From positions 553,198-617,197 of the forward strand of contig NZ_JAAZQK010000001.1 in the NCBI RefSeq assembly GCF_012275445.1: DNA of 64,000 bases. The letters run 5' to 3'. This document shows positions 25,432 to 37,307 of this stretch, in pieces. The notes beneath the pieces are model-generated. The model was not told the origin of the DNA, did not search any database, and was given only the letters and a program-made list of their open reading frames with translations. This stretch comes from Rhizobacter sp. SG703. GTDB lineage: Bacteria > Pseudomonadota > Gammaproteobacteria > Burkholderiales > Burkholderiaceae_C. The stretch's first letter is position 1. Every line of letters starts with the position of its first letter. The translations under genes were made by a program, and so were the position numbers.

Positions 25432-25461
25432 TATCAACCAAGACTCACAGTATATGTTCAA
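25432..25461 (-). promoter_or_regulatory. candidate promoter of the tRNA-Gly/tRNA-Cys transcript
   Basis: Minus-strand TTGAAC (25461-25456) and TTGATA (25437-25432) with an 18-base spacer and a TG just before the -10. It lies about 75 bases upstream of tRNA-Gly. Found by eye; the -10 is a weak match. Confidence 0.4.
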
Positions 25462-25495
25462 AATCGGCCGATCCGCAAGACCGGCCGATTTTTTT
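25460..25495 (-). terminator. terminator of lon
   Basis: AAAATCGGCCG (25460-25470) pairs with CGGCCGATTTT (25482-25492) around an 11-base loop, with A/T runs on both sides, so it could act in both directions. It starts ten bases beyond the lon stop. Confidence 0.75.
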
Positions 25496-25505
25496 CAAAC
25501 TTTCT

Positions 25506-27944
<2,439 letters not shown>

Positions 27945-28057
27945 TGGAACCTCTCTTTCTCAAGCCCATCTAGGGCTCAAGCATTCGTTTGCAAGGAGCC
28001 GGCGCAGTGTGGCGCACCGGCAAACATCAGGATCCGTTGTCGTGGCGATGGCCCTGT

Positions 28058-29323
28058 TCAGGCACTGGCCTTCTGCTCTCGGTAGACGAGCAAGGGTTTG
28101 GTGTCTTCCTCGATCGTGTGCTCGTCGAGCACCACCTTCGCGACGCCATCGAGCGTCGGCAGTTCGAACATCGTGTCGATCAGCGATTGCTCCATGATCG
28201 AACGCAGTCCGCGTGCCCCGGTGCGGCGTGCCAGCGCCTTGCGGGCGATGGCGGCGAGCGCTGAAGGACGCACCTCGAGTTCGACGCCGTCCATCGCGAA
28301 CAGCTTCTGGTACTGTTTGAGCAGCGCGTTCTTCGGCTCGGTCAGGATCTGCACCAGCGCGTCGTCGGTCAGTTCGCCCAGCGTGGCGACCACCGGCAGG
28401 CGGCCGACCAGTTCGGGAATCAGGCCGAACTTGATCAGGTCTTCGGGCTCGACTTCGCGGAACACCTCGGACACGCGGCGTTCCGACTTGGTGTGCACGG
28501 TCGCCGCGAAACCGATGCCGGATTTCTCGGAGCGGTTCTGGATGACCTTCTCGAGGCCGTCGAACGCGCCACCGCAGATGAACAGGATGTTCGTCGTGTC
28601 GATCTGCAGGAAGTCCTGGTTCGGGTGCTTGCGGCCACCCTGCGGCGGCACCGACGCCATCGTGCCTTCGACGAGCTTCAGCAGCGCCTGCTGCACGCCC
28701 TCGCCCGACACGTCGCGCGTGATCGACGGGTTGTCGGCCTTGCGCGAGATCTTGTCGATCTCGTCGATGTAGACGATGCCGCGCTGCGCCTTCTCGACGT
28801 CGTAGTTGCAGTTCTGCAGCAGCTTCTGGATGATGTTCTCGACATCCTCGCCGACATAGCCGGCTTCGGTCAGCGTGGTGGCGTCGGCGATCACGAACGG
28901 CACGTTGAGCAGGCGTGCGAGCGTCTGTGCCAGCAGCGTCTTGCCCGAACCGGTGGGGCCGATCAGCAGGATGTTGCTCTTGCTCAGCTCGACCTCGTCT
29001 TTCGACGACGCCATGTGCTTGAGCCGCTTGTAGTGGTTGTACACCGCCACCGACAGCGTGCGCTTCGCCGTGTCCTGCCCGATCACGTATTGATCGAGGC
29101 TCGCCTTGATCTCGCTGGGCACCGGCAGGTCGGACTTGGTGGCACGGGCCTCGGCGGTGTCGGCCGGCACTTCATCGCGAATGATGTCGTTGCAAAGCTC
29201 GATGCACTCGTCGCAGATGAAAACCGACGGACCCGCGATCAGTTTCTTCACCTCATGCTGGCTCTTGCCGCAGAAGGAGCAGTACAGGACTTTCTCGCTG
29301 GAGGAGCCTTTTTTGTCGGCCAT
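28058..29323 (-). CDS. clpX: ATP-dependent Clp protease ATP-binding subunit ClpX
   Basis: Hexameric unfoldase that feeds substrates to ClpP. The N-terminal zinc domain has Cys15, Cys18, Cys37 and Cys40. The AAA+ part has [18 protein letters not shown] and [10 protein letters not shown], the pore loop GYVGEDVE, the RKH-like loop region ([10 protein letters not shown]), and the IGF-type ClpP-docking loop, here SGIGFAATV. Start at ATG 29323 ([11 protein letters not shown]) matches the family; 421 residues. Downstream of clpP in the same direction, with a weak terminator-like hairpin between. Confidence 0.98.
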   Translation of the reverse strand: MADKKGSSSEKVLYCSFCGKSQHEVKKLIAGPSVFICDECIELCNDIIRDEVPADTAEARATKSDLPVPSEIKASLDQYVIGQDTAKRTLSVAVYNHYKRLKHMASSKDEVELSKSNILLIGPTGSGKTLLAQTLARLLNVPFVIADATTLTEAGYVGEDVENIIQKLLQNCNYDVEKAQRGIVYIDEIDKISRKADNPSITRDVSGEGVQQALLKLVEGTMASVPPQGGRKHPNQDFLQIDTTNILFICGGAFDGLEKVIQNRSEKSGIGFAATVHTKSERRVSEVFREVEPEDLIKFGLIPELVGRLPVVATLGELTDDALVQILTEPKNALLKQYQKLFAMDGVELEVRPSALAAIARKALARRTGARGLRSIMEQSLIDTMFELPTLDGVAKVVLDEHTIEEDTKPLLVYREQKASA

Positions 29324-29393
29324 GGATGGATGCGCTGTGCGTTGAGAAGGCTGAGTCAATGATAGAGCAAAAGAATTCGGGCCCAGGCCATGG

Positions 29394-29414
29394 AAAAGGG
29401 CCCCAAATGGGCCC
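29394..29414 (-). terminator. weak terminator-like hairpin between clpP and clpX
   Basis: GGGCCC (29398-29403) and GGGCCC (29409-29414) form a short GC stem with loop CAAAT, followed on the minus strand by TTTT. It may reduce but not stop readthrough from clpP into clpX. Confidence 0.45.
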
Positions 29415-29489
29415 CGTTCTGCAGCTTTGTACGGCTTTTTCCAGGTCCAACCCCGGTTTTACCCGAGGCTGCGGGCCCGATCTGTCAGC

Positions 29490-30113
29490 TCATGTTGCAG
29501 CGGGCGGGGTGCGCTGCGTCAGCACCTGGTCGATCAGGCCGTAGTCCTTGGCTTCCGTCGGGTCGAGGAAGAAGTCGCGCTCCATGTCGGCGCGGATCTT
29601 CTCGATCGTCTGCCCGGTGCGCTCGGCATAGATCCGGTTCAGTTGCTCGCGGGTCTTCAGGATCTCGCGGGCATGGATCTCGATGTCGGTGGCCTGACCC
29701 TGGGCGCCGCCCGAGGGCTGGTGGATCATCACGCGCGAATTCGGCAGCGCGAAGCGCTTGCCCTTGGCGCCGGCCATCAGCAGGAACGAGCCCATGCTGG
29801 CGGCGATGCCCATGCACAGCGTGGACACGTCGGGCTTGATGAACTGCATCGTGTCGAAGATCGACATGCCCGCGCTCACCGAACCGCCCGGCGAGTTGAT
29901 GTACAGCGAGATGTCCTTGTCGGGGTTCTCGCTTTCGAGGAACAGCAGCTGCGCGACGACCAGGTTGGCCGACTGGTCGTTGACCGGCCCTACCAGGAAG
30001 ATGACCCGCTCGCGCAGCAGGCGGCTGTAGATGTCGTAAGCCCGTTCCCCGCGGCCCGACTGCTCGATGACGATGGGCACCATGCCCAGACTTTGTGTTT
30101 CCAGCGCGCTCAT
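29490..30113 (-). CDS. clpP: ATP-dependent Clp protease proteolytic subunit ClpP
   Basis: Barrel-forming serine protease partnered with ClpX. The catalytic triad is visible: Ser106 in GIAASMGSF, His131 in MIHQPSGG, Asp180 in MERDFF. The handle region ([14 protein letters not shown]) is normal and the N-terminus is the short self-processed type. 207 residues. Between tig and clpX. Confidence 0.98.
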   Translation of the reverse strand: MSALETQSLGMVPIVIEQSGRGERAYDIYSRLLRERVIFLVGPVNDQSANLVVAQLLFLESENPDKDISLYINSPGGSVSAGMSIFDTMQFIKPDVSTLCMGIAASMGSFLLMAGAKGKRFALPNSRVMIHQPSGGAQGQATDIEIHAREILKTREQLNRIYAERTGQTIEKIRADMERDFFLDPTEAKDYGLIDQVLTQRTPPAAT

Positions 30114-30237
30114 GATCGTCCTTGCGTCCTTGAGGAGGTTCGTGATAGTCCCACGGAGATTGGGTTTGATTATGTCGCGACAAGTCCGCGTTCGAAGAAA
30201 CTGCGTCCATTGGCGTGAACAAAGCCGACGCAGGCAA

Positions 30238-30267
30238 ACCCTCGAATGGCAGACCCTCGAATGGCAA
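30238..30267. repeat. tandem 15-base duplication between tig and clpP
   Basis: ACCCTCGAATGGCAG (30238-30252) is followed directly by ACCCTCGAATGGCAA (30253-30267), differing only at the last base. It lies in the tig-clpP spacer next to a terminator-like hairpin, probably a simple slippage product. Confidence 0.7.
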
Positions 30268-30299
30268 AGGGCGCCCAGGCCTTTCAGCCCGGCGCCCTT
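30267..30299 (-). terminator. terminator-like hairpin between tig and clpP
   Basis: AAGGGCGCC (30267-30275) pairs with GGCGCCCTT (30291-30299) with a 15-base loop; on the minus strand it is followed by TTTGCC. It sits 20 bases past the tig stop and may allow separate control of clpP. Confidence 0.55.
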
Positions 30300-30318
30300 C
30301 GCATGGCGGTCGAAATGA

Positions 30319-31626
30319 TCAGCCGGCCATCAGTTCGTCGAACGGCAGCACCTTGTCGGTGACCTTCGCCTTGCCCAGCACGAATTCGGTCACGTTGTTC
30401 TCGATGACCACGCCTTCGACCTCGGCCATGCGCTCGCGGCTGCCCAGGTACCAGCGCACCACTTCGGCCGGCTTCTCGTAGCTCTGCGCCATCTCTTCGA
30501 TGTGCGCCTGCAGTTGCTCGGGCTTGGCTTGCAGGTTGTTCGCGCGAACCAGCTCGGCGACGACCAGGCCCAGGCGGACGCGGCGCTCGGCCTGCGGCTG
30601 GAAGATCTCGGCCGGGATCGGCGCGGTGTCGGCATCCTTGATGCCGCGCTTCTTCAGGTCGGCACGGGCGCCTTCGGTCATGCGCTCGACTTCGCCGTTG
30701 ACCAGCGAGGTCGGCAGGTCGAGCTCGGCGCTCTTGACCAGCGCGTCCATCACCGACGACTTGTTGCGGGCCAGCACGCGGAACTTGACCTCGCGCTCGA
30801 GGTTGCGCTTGATGTCGGCGCGCAGCGCATCGACGGTGCCTTCCTTGATGCCAAGCGACTTGGCCAGCGCGTCGTTGACCTCGGGCAGGTTCTGCGCCTC
30901 GACCTTGTTCAGCGTGACCAGGAAGTCGGCTTCCTTGCCGGCGACGTCCTTGCCCTGGTAGTCCTCGGGGAACTGCAGCGGGAAGGTCTTCGATTCGCCG
31001 GTCTTCATGCCGCGGACGGCCTTCTCGAAGGCCTCGAGCATCTGGCCTTCGCCGATCAGGAACTGGAAGCCTTCGGCCTTGCCGCCATCGAACGGCACGC
31101 CGTCGATCTTGCCTTCGAAGTCGATCGTCACGCGATCGCCTTCGGCGGCCGCTTCGCCCTGCGGGCGCTGCGCGAAGGTGCGGCGCTGCTTGCGCAGGAT
31201 GTCCAGCGTCTTGTCGATCGCGGCATCGGTCACTTCGGTGCTGACGCGCTCGACCTCGGCGGTCGACAGGTCGCCGAGCTTGACCTCGGGGTACACCTCG
31301 AAGACGGCGTCGAAGGCCATCTGGCCTTCGGGCGCGGTTTCCTTCTCGCTGATGCGCGGGGCACCGGCGACACGCAGCTTGGCTTCGGCGGTGGCCTGCG
31401 CGAAGGCCTGGCCGACCTTGTCGTTCATGACCTCGTACTGCACCGAGTAGCCGTAGCGTTGCGACACCACGCTCATCGGCACCTTGCCCGGGCGGAACCC
31501 GTCGGCCTTGACCGTGCGGGACAGTCGCTTCAGGCGCGATTCGACCTCGTTGGTGATGGTGTCGGCCGCCAGCGTCAGCGTGATGCGGCGTTCGAGCTTC
31601 TCGAGGGTTTCTACAGTGACAGCCAT
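30319..31626 (-). CDS. tig: trigger factor, ribosome-bound chaperone and prolyl isomerase
   Basis: The N-terminal ribosome-binding domain carries the variant signature [16 protein letters not shown] (family GFRxGKxP). A central FKBP-type peptidyl-prolyl isomerase domain ([37 protein letters not shown]) and a long helical C-terminal substrate cradle follow. 435 residues, usual. It starts only 29 bases after tRNA-Leu on the same strand with no terminator between, so the two probably share a transcript. Confidence 0.97.
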   Translation of the reverse strand: MAVTVETLEKLERRITLTLAADTITNEVESRLKRLSRTVKADGFRPGKVPMSVVSQRYGYSVQYEVMNDKVGQAFAQATAEAKLRVAGAPRISEKETAPEGQMAFDAVFEVYPEVKLGDLSTAEVERVSTEVTDAAIDKTLDILRKQRRTFAQRPQGEAAAEGDRVTIDFEGKIDGVPFDGGKAEGFQFLIGEGQMLEAFEKAVRGMKTGESKTFPLQFPEDYQGKDVAGKEADFLVTLNKVEAQNLPEVNDALAKSLGIKEGTVDALRADIKRNLEREVKFRVLARNKSSVMDALVKSAELDLPTSLVNGEVERMTEGARADLKKRGIKDADTAPIPAEIFQPQAERRVRLGLVVAELVRANNLQAKPEQLQAHIEEMAQSYEKPAEVVRWYLGSRERMAEVEGVVIENNVTEFVLGKAKVTDKVLPFDELMAG

Positions 31627-31655
31627 GATTGTCTGGACTCTCTGGTTTCGTTAGC

Positions 31656-31742
31656 TGGTGCGCGGGGGGGGACTCGAACCCCCACACCATCGCTGGCGTC
31701 AGGACCTAAACCTGGTGCGTCTACCAATTTCGCCACCCGCGC
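31656..31742 (-). tRNA. tRNA-Leu (TAG)
   Basis: Class II tRNA of 87 bases with a long variable arm. Acceptor GCGCGGG/CCCGCGC, D-arm TGGCGAAATTGGTAGACGCA, anticodon loop with TAG inside CAGGTTTAGGTCCTG, T-arm GGGTTCGAGTCCC, discriminator A, encoded CCA. Confidence 0.95.
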
Positions 31743-31752
31743 ACATTCTCCG

Positions 31753-31789
31753 GGCACTTGCACAAGTGCTTGCACGGCACTTGCACAAG
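31753..31789. repeat. direct repeat and palindrome just upstream of tRNA-Leu
   Basis: GGCACTTGCACAAG occurs at 31753-31766 and 31776-31789. The first copy extends into a perfect palindrome GCACTTG-CA-CAAGTGC (31754-31769). It lies immediately 5' of the minus-strand tRNA-Leu, where its promoter must be; it could be a regulator site or a simple duplication. Confidence 0.6.
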
Positions 31790-31800
31790 CAAATGAAAAC

Positions 31801-31824
31801 AAAGGGAAGCCGAAGCTTCCCTTT
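31801..31824 (-). terminator. terminator of the RND efflux operon
   Basis: AAAGGGAAGC (31801-31810) and GCTTCCCTTT (31815-31824) with loop CGAA, followed on the minus strand by TGTTTT. It lies 26 bases past the permease stop and is nearly identical to the hairpin at 25248-25273. Confidence 0.7.
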
Positions 31825-31850
31825 TGAGGCGATTCGGTAAACCGCGTAGT

Positions 31851-34800
31851 TTAGCCGCTCGCGGCCGCTCTTTCCTCATCGGCCGGTTTGACGCGGAACC
31901 AGGCGGCGTACATGGCCGGCAAGGCCAGCAGCGTCAGCCCCGTCGCGACGATCAGCCCGCCCATGATGGCGACCGCCATCGGACCCCAGAACACGCTGCG
32001 CGACAACGGAATCATCGCGAGCACCGCGGCCGCCGCCGTCAGCACGATCGGGCGGAAACGCCGCACCGCCGATTCGACGATCGCCTCCCAGGCCGGCACG
32101 CCGCGCGCGCGGTCCTGCTCGATCTGGTCGATCAGGATCACCGAGTTGCGCATGATCATGCCCATCAGCGCGATCACGCCCAGCAGTGCGACGAAGCCGA
32201 ACGGCCGGTTCAGCAGCAGCAGCGCGCCTGCCACGCCGGCGATGCCGAGCGGGCCGGTGAGGAACACCAGGATCGAGCGCGAGAAGCTGTGCAGCTGCAG
32301 CATCAGCAGCGTGAACATGATGAAGAGCGCGAGCGGCAGGCCTGCGGCGATCGAGCCCTGCCCCTTGCTGCTCTCCTCCACCGCGCCGGCAATCTCGATT
32401 CGGTAGCCGTCCGGCATGGTCTTCTGCAGCCTGTCGAGCTCGGGCCACACCTGCATCGTGACCGTCGGGCCCTGCAGGCCTTCGACCACGTCGCCCTGCA
32501 CCGTCACCGCATAGTCGCGCCCTTCGCGCCACAGCACGCCCGGCTCCCAGGCGAAGCCGACCTTCGCGATCTGCGTCAGCGGGATCGAGCGTCCGCTGGC
32601 CGTCGGCAGGTAGGCGTTGCCGATGTCGGTGATGGCGTTGCGCTCGTCCAGCGGTTGGCGCACGACGATGTCGACCAGCCGGTCGGCCTCGCGGTACTGG
32701 CCGACGGTGTTGCCCGACAGGATGGTGCGCGACGCGGTGGCAATGGCCTGGCTGGTGACGCCGAGCGCACGCGCCTTGTCCTGGTCGACCTCGAGGCGCA
32801 GCACCTTGACCGACTCGTTCCAGTTGTCGTTGACGCCGCGCATGTTCGGGTTGGTACGCAGGATGTCCTTGGCCTTGTCGGCCCAGGCACGGGCCTGCGC
32901 CGCATCCGGCCCCATCACGCGGAACTGCACCGGGTACGGCACCGGCGGCCCATTCGGCAGCAGCTTGACACGGCCGCGTGCGTCCGGAAATTCCTCGGCC
33001 AGCATCTTCGGCAGCTTCAGGCGCAGCGATTCGCGCGTCGGCAGGTCCTTCGGGATCAGGATCACCTGGCTGACGTTGGTCTGCGGAAAGATCTGGTCCA
33101 GCGGCAGGTAGAAGCGCGGCACGCCGCTGCCGACCCAGATCGATACGTCGACGACGCCCGGCTCCTTCAGCATGCGGGCCTCGAAACGCTTGGCCAGTTC
33201 CTCGCTCGACTGGATGGTGGCGCCTTCGGGCAGCCACAGGTCGACCAGGATCTCGGGCCGGCTCGAATCCGGGAAGAACTGCTGCTGCACCTTGCCCATG
33301 CCGGCCAGGCCGAGCACGAAGGTGCCGATGGTCAGGCCGATGGTGATCCAGCGGTGCTTCACGCACCAGTTCACCGCGCGCCGGAAGCGCGTGTAGAACG
33401 GCGTGTCGAACAGCTCGTGGGCCTGCTCGCCCTCGTGCACCTTCGACTTGCTGTGCAGCAGCTTGGCGCCCAGGTAGGGCACGAAGTACACCGACACCAC
33501 CCACGAGATCAGCAGCGCCGCGGTGGTCACCGCGAAGATCGCGAAGGTGTACTCGCCCACCGTCGACCTGGCCATGCCGATCGGCAGGAAGCCGGTCGCT
33601 GTGATCAGCGTGCCGGTCAGCATCGGCATCGCGGTCACGTCGTAGGCAAAGGTGGCGGCGCGCATCTTGTCGTAGCCCTCTTCGAGCTTGCGCACCATCA
33701 TCTCGACCGAGATGATCGCGTCGTCGACCAGCAGCCCGAGCGCGATGATCAGCGAGCCCAGCGAGATCTTGTGCAGCCCGACGCCCCAGTAGAACATCGT
33801 GACGAAGGTGATCGCGAGCACCAGAGGGATCGTGATGCCCACCACCAGCCCCGGCCACACGTCGATGCGCAGCGGGCGGGTGTGCAGACCCAGGCTGATG
33901 AAGCTGACCGCCAGCACCACCACCACCGCCTCGATCAGCACGTGCACGAACTCGCCCACCGACGTGGTCACCGCCGACGGCTGGTCCTGGATCTGCGACA
34001 GCTCGATGCCGATCGGCAGTTCCTTCTGGATCGCGGCCACGCGGTGCTTGAGCTGCTTGCCGAGCTCGATGATGTCGCCGCCCTTGGCCATCGAGATGCC
34101 GAGTGCGATCACTTCCTTGCCCTGGTGGCGCACCTTGACGGCCGGCGGATCGACGTAGTCGCGCTTGATGGTCGCGATGTCGGACAGGCGCAGCGTGCTC
34201 GCGACGCCGGTGCCGGCGTTGGTGGCACGGATCGGGAAGGCCGCCAGTTCGTCGACCGAGTTGAACTGGCCGCCCACGCGCACCTGCAGGTTGTCGCTGC
34301 CGGCGTTCAGCACGCCGGCGCCCTCGACCGCGTTCTGTGCGCCGAGCTGGGCGATCACCTGGTTGAAGTCGAGCCCCATCGAGGCCAGGCGCTTCTGAGA
34401 GATCTCGATGAAGATCTTCTCGGGCTGCGCGCCGAACACCTGGACCTTGGCCACGTCGGGCACCTTCAGCAACTTCTGGCGCACCTCCTCGGCGCGCTGG
34501 CGCAGCTCTTCGTAGGTGAAGCCGTCGGCCGACAGCGCGAAGATCGAGCCGTAGACGTCGCCGAATTCGTCATTGAACGCCGGCCCGATCACGCCCGACG
34601 GCAGCGTCGAACGCATGTCGCCGATCTTCTTGCGGGTCTGGTACCAGACGTTGTTGACTTCCTTCGGCGGCGAGCTGTCCTTGATCTGGAAGATGGTCAG
34701 CGACTCGCCCGGCTTGGTGTAGCTGCGGATCTTGTCGGCGTACGGCGCTTCCTGCAGCGTCTTCTCGATCTTGTCGGTGACCTGCTCGGCCATCTGCTGC

Positions 34801-35030
34801 GCGGTGGCGCCGGGCCAGAAGGCCTGCACCACCATCGCGCGGAAGGTGAACGGCGGGTCTTCATCTTGGCCAAGCTGGAAGTAGGCGACGAAGCCCAGCA
34901 GCATCAGCACCACCATCAGGTAGCGCGTCAGCGGCTGGTGTTCCAGCGCCCAGCGGGAGATGTTGAAACGCGAGCTCGGCACGTCGTCGTGCGGGCCGGC
35001 GTGGCCATCGTGGTTGTCTTGGGGGCTCAT
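31851..35030 (-). CDS. RND-family efflux permease
   Basis: Inner-membrane proton-driven pump of 1059 residues, about 12 membrane helices with two large periplasmic loops. TM1 is near residues 35-55 (LTRYLMVVLMLLGFVAYFQ). The proton-relay aspartates of TM4 are in IIALGLLVDDAIISVEMMV. The sequence type resembles the small AcrB-like efflux pumps next to a TetR-type operator; substrates are unknown. The adaptor gene lies 22 bases upstream on the same strand. No outer-membrane factor gene is in the window, so a shared TolC-like protein elsewhere is implied. Confidence 0.93.
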   Translation of the reverse strand: MSPQDNHDGHAGPHDDVPSSRFNISRWALEHQPLTRYLMVVLMLLGFVAYFQLGQDEDPPFTFRAMVVQAFWPGATAQQMAEQVTDKIEKTLQEAPYADKIRSYTKPGESLTIFQIKDSSPPKEVNNVWYQTRKKIGDMRSTLPSGVIGPAFNDEFGDVYGSIFALSADGFTYEELRQRAEEVRQKLLKVPDVAKVQVFGAQPEKIFIEISQKRLASMGLDFNQVIAQLGAQNAVEGAGVLNAGSDNLQVRVGGQFNSVDELAAFPIRATNAGTGVASTLRLSDIATIKRDYVDPPAVKVRHQGKEVIALGISMAKGGDIIELGKQLKHRVAAIQKELPIGIELSQIQDQPSAVTTSVGEFVHVLIEAVVVVLAVSFISLGLHTRPLRIDVWPGLVVGITIPLVLAITFVTMFYWGVGLHKISLGSLIIALGLLVDDAIISVEMMVRKLEEGYDKMRAATFAYDVTAMPMLTGTLITATGFLPIGMARSTVGEYTFAIFAVTTAALLISWVVSVYFVPYLGAKLLHSKSKVHEGEQAHELFDTPFYTRFRRAVNWCVKHRWITIGLTIGTFVLGLAGMGKVQQQFFPDSSRPEILVDLWLPEGATIQSSEELAKRFEARMLKEPGVVDVSIWVGSGVPRFYLPLDQIFPQTNVSQVILIPKDLPTRESLRLKLPKMLAEEFPDARGRVKLLPNGPPVPYPVQFRVMGPDAAQARAWADKAKDILRTNPNMRGVNDNWNESVKVLRLEVDQDKARALGVTSQAIATASRTILSGNTVGQYREADRLVDIVVRQPLDERNAITDIGNAYLPTASGRSIPLTQIAKVGFAWEPGVLWREGRDYAVTVQGDVVEGLQGPTVTMQVWPELDRLQKTMPDGYRIEIAGAVEESSKGQGSIAAGLPLALFIMFTLLMLQLHSFSRSILVFLTGPLGIAGVAGALLLLNRPFGFVALLGVIALMGMIMRNSVILIDQIEQDRARGVPAWEAIVESAVRRFRPIVLTAAAAVLAMIPLSRSVFWGPMAVAIMGGLIVATGLTLLALPAMYAAWFRVKPADEERAAASG

Positions 35031-35052
35031 GCGGTGCCTCGGACGCGGGGGC

Positions 35053-36189
35053 TCAGTGGGACGCCGCGCTGGCGGGCGCCATCGCAGCCGGATTGCCGTT
35101 CTGCGCGGTCGGCTCGACGTACAGCTTCACCTGCTGGCCGGGCGACAGCACGTGCACGCCGGCCGTCACCACCATCTGCCCCGGCGCGAGGCCGCCGGCC
35201 ACCACCACGGTGTTGCCATCGGCACCACCCACCTGGATCGGCTGTGCCTTGACGCTGAGCACGCCCTGGGCATTCTTGTCGACCAGCCACACCGACGTGC
35301 GGCCTTGCAACTCTGTGACGGCCGACAGCGGCAGGCGCACCACGCCGGATTGCTGCGGCAGCTCGATCAGCACCGTGGCGGTCTGGCCGAGGCGGGCCGG
35401 CAGCTCGCCGATGTCGGCCTTGATCTGGAACGTGCGGGTCGCGGCATCGGCCGCCGCGGCCACCTCGCGGATCGAGGCGGACACCGCCTCGTTGCTGCCC
35501 CACAGGCGCACCTTCAGCGCGCCGGGCTTGCGGGCCAGCGCCCGCAGGTCGCCGACGTGGTCCTCGGGCACCGAGAACACCACGTCGCGCGGGCCGTCCT
35601 GCGCCAGGCGCACGACCGGCGTGCCGGCCGCCACCACCATGCCGGGTTCGGCGTCGACGCCGGTGATCACGCCGTTCGCATCGGCCACCAGCGCCGCGTA
35701 GGCGGCCTGGTTGCCCTGCACGCCGGCTTGCGCGCGCGCCTGGTCGAACTGCGCCTGCGCCGATTTCAGCGCGGTGTCGCGGCGCTCCAGCTCGGCCGAG
35801 CTGATGAAGCCCTGGTCGCGCAGGTCCTTGTAGCGCTTGTAGTCGGCGTTCGCGAGCTCGAGGTTGGTCTGCGCCGCGGCGAGCGCCGCGCGCGCCGACT
35901 CCTGGGCGAGCTTCAGGTCCTGCGGATCGAGCTGGGCCAGCACCTGGCCCGCCTTGACGGTGTCGCCCACGTTCGCCGAACGGCGAGTGATCTTGCCGCC
36001 GACCCGGAAGCCCAGCTTCGATTCGGTGCGCGCCTTGATCTCGGCCGCGTATTCGCGGGTGCCGCCCGCCGCTCCGTTGGTGATCGTCAGGGTGCGGACC
36101 GCGCGCACCGGCTCGGCGGCGGGTTCGGTCTTCGAGCAGGCAGCCAGGACGGCCGCACCGGCCAAGGCAATGAACAGCGTGGATCGCAT
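35053..36189 (-). CDS. RND efflux periplasmic adaptor lipoprotein
   Basis: Membrane fusion protein linking the pump to an outer-membrane channel. Lipobox VLAAC (Cys18). Lipoyl-like half motifs (GFRVGGKITRRSANVGDTVKAGQVLAQLDP and the matching ADANGVITGVDAEPGMVVAAGTPVVRL, given in parts) flank a coiled-coil hairpin at about residues 100-165. Beta-barrel and membrane-proximal domains follow. First gene of the two-gene efflux operon, with a palindromic operator 76 bases upstream of its start. Confidence 0.93.
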   Translation of the reverse strand: MRSTLFIALAGAAVLAACSKTEPAAEPVRAVRTLTITNGAAGGTREYAAEIKARTESKLGFRVGGKITRRSANVGDTVKAGQVLAQLDPQDLKLAQESARAALAAAQTNLELANADYKRYKDLRDQGFISSAELERRDTALKSAQAQFDQARAQAGVQGNQAAYAALVADANGVITGVDAEPGMVVAAGTPVVRLAQDGPRDVVFSVPEDHVGDLRALARKPGALKVRLWGSNEAVSASIREVAAAADAATRTFQIKADIGELPARLGQTATVLIELPQQSGVVRLPLSAVTELQGRTSVWLVDKNAQGVLSVKAQPIQVGGADGNTVVVAGGLAPGQMVVTAGVHVLSPGQQVKLYVEPTAQNGNPAAMAPASAASH

Positions 36190-36264
36190 CGGAATCCTCT
36201 TCGAGGCGGTGGACGGGGGCGGGAGAATTGGAATCGGGAGGTGACGTCAGTTACGGTACAACTG

Positions 36265-36278
36265 ACTGACCGGTCAGT
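36265..36278. promoter_or_regulatory. palindromic operator upstream of the efflux operon
   Basis: A perfect 14-base palindrome ACTGACCGGTCAGT, of the kind bound by TetR/AcrR-family repressors. It is located 76 bases upstream of the adaptor start and 113 bases before hpnD on the other side. No TetR-family gene is adjacent, so the regulator would act from elsewhere. Confidence 0.6.
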
Positions 36279-36390
36279 AATGTATTCGGGTGAATCCCAG
36301 GTGTCAAACCGTCGATGGCATCTTTCGACGCGTCATCAGCGGCCGGAGCGGACACGGCGACAATGCGCGCTGAATTGATCACGACCGACG

Positions 36391-37239
36391 ATGACGCCCC
36401 AGCAATACGTGCAGGACAAGGCCGCCAAGAGCGGCTCGAGCTTCTACTACGCCTTCTTGTTCCTGCCACCGCCGCGCCGTGCGGCGATCACCGCGTTCTA
36501 CGCTTTCTGCCGCGAGGTGGACGACGTCGTCGACGAGGTGCAGGACCCAGGGGTCGCGGCCACCAAGCTCGCATGGTGGCGCAAGGAGGTGGCCAGCGCG
36601 TTCGCCGGGCAGGCCAGCCACCCGGTGATGCAGGCCTTGATGCCGCAGACCGCCGAGTTCGGCATCCGCGCCGAGCACCTCAACGCGGTGATCGAGGGTT
36701 GCCAGATGGATCTGGAGCAGTCGCGCTACCTCGACTACCCCGGGCTGCAGCGCTATTGCCACCTGGTGGCCGGCATCGTCGGCGAGGTCGCGGCCAGCAT
36801 CTTCGGGCGCAGCAGCGACCAGACGCTGCAGTACGCCCACAGGCTGGGGTTGGCGATGCAGTTGACCAACATCATCCGTGACGTCGGCGACGACGCGCGC
36901 CGCGGCCGCATCTACCTGCCGATCTCCGAACTGCAACAGTTCGACGTGAAAGCCCACGAGCTGCTGAAGCGCAACGCGCCCTGGGGCTACAGCGAACGAT
37001 TCACCGCGCTGATGCGCTTCCAGTCCGAACGGGCGCACCGCTGCTACGACGAGGCGTTCGCGCTGCTGCCCGACGCGGACCGCGTGACCCAGAAGCCGGG
37101 GCTGATGATGGCCAACATCTACCGCACGCTGTTGCGCGAGATCGAGGCCGGCGGTTTCCAGGTGCTGCACCAGCGCGTGTCGCTGACGCCGATCCGCAAA
37201 CTGTGGATCGCCGCACGCACCCACTGGAAAGGCCGCTGA
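36391..37239 (+). CDS. hpnD: presqualene diphosphate synthase HpnD
   Basis: Trans-isoprenyl diphosphate synthase of the squalene/phytoene synthase family, here with the features of the hopanoid-linked HpnD: both Asp-rich motifs (FCREVDDVVDEV near residue 40 and LTNIIRDVGDDARRGRIYLP near 160) and the EGCQMDLEQSRY segment. It condenses two farnesyl diphosphates toward squalene. hpnC and hpnE, the usual partners, are not in the window. The ribosome site is weak. Start-to-stop 282 residues, normal. Confidence 0.9.
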   Translation: MTPQQYVQDKAAKSGSSFYYAFLFLPPPRRAAITAFYAFCREVDDVVDEVQDPGVAATKLAWWRKEVASAFAGQASHPVMQALMPQTAEFGIRAEHLNAVIEGCQMDLEQSRYLDYPGLQRYCHLVAGIVGEVAASIFGRSSDQTLQYAHRLGLAMQLTNIIRDVGDDARRGRIYLPISELQQFDVKAHELLKRNAPWGYSERFTALMRFQSERAHRCYDEAFALLPDADRVTQKPGLMMANIYRTLLREIEAGGFQVLHQRVSLTPIRKLWIAARTHWKGR

Positions 37240-37267
37240 AGGGCGCGGTGCTGGTCAAGTCAGTTTT

Positions 37268-37284
37268 CGCCATGCAAAATGGCG
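37268..37284. promoter_or_regulatory. inverted repeat in the iclR-type gene promoter
   Basis: CGCCAT-GCAAA-ATGGCG lies 24 bases before the regulator start. Its position suggests an autoregulatory operator of the adjacent IclR-family protein. It also covers an in-frame upstream ATG (37272), which argues against that codon being the start. Confidence 0.5.
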
Positions 37285-37307
37285 GACAACTGAATGAGAG
37301 TGCCGCG

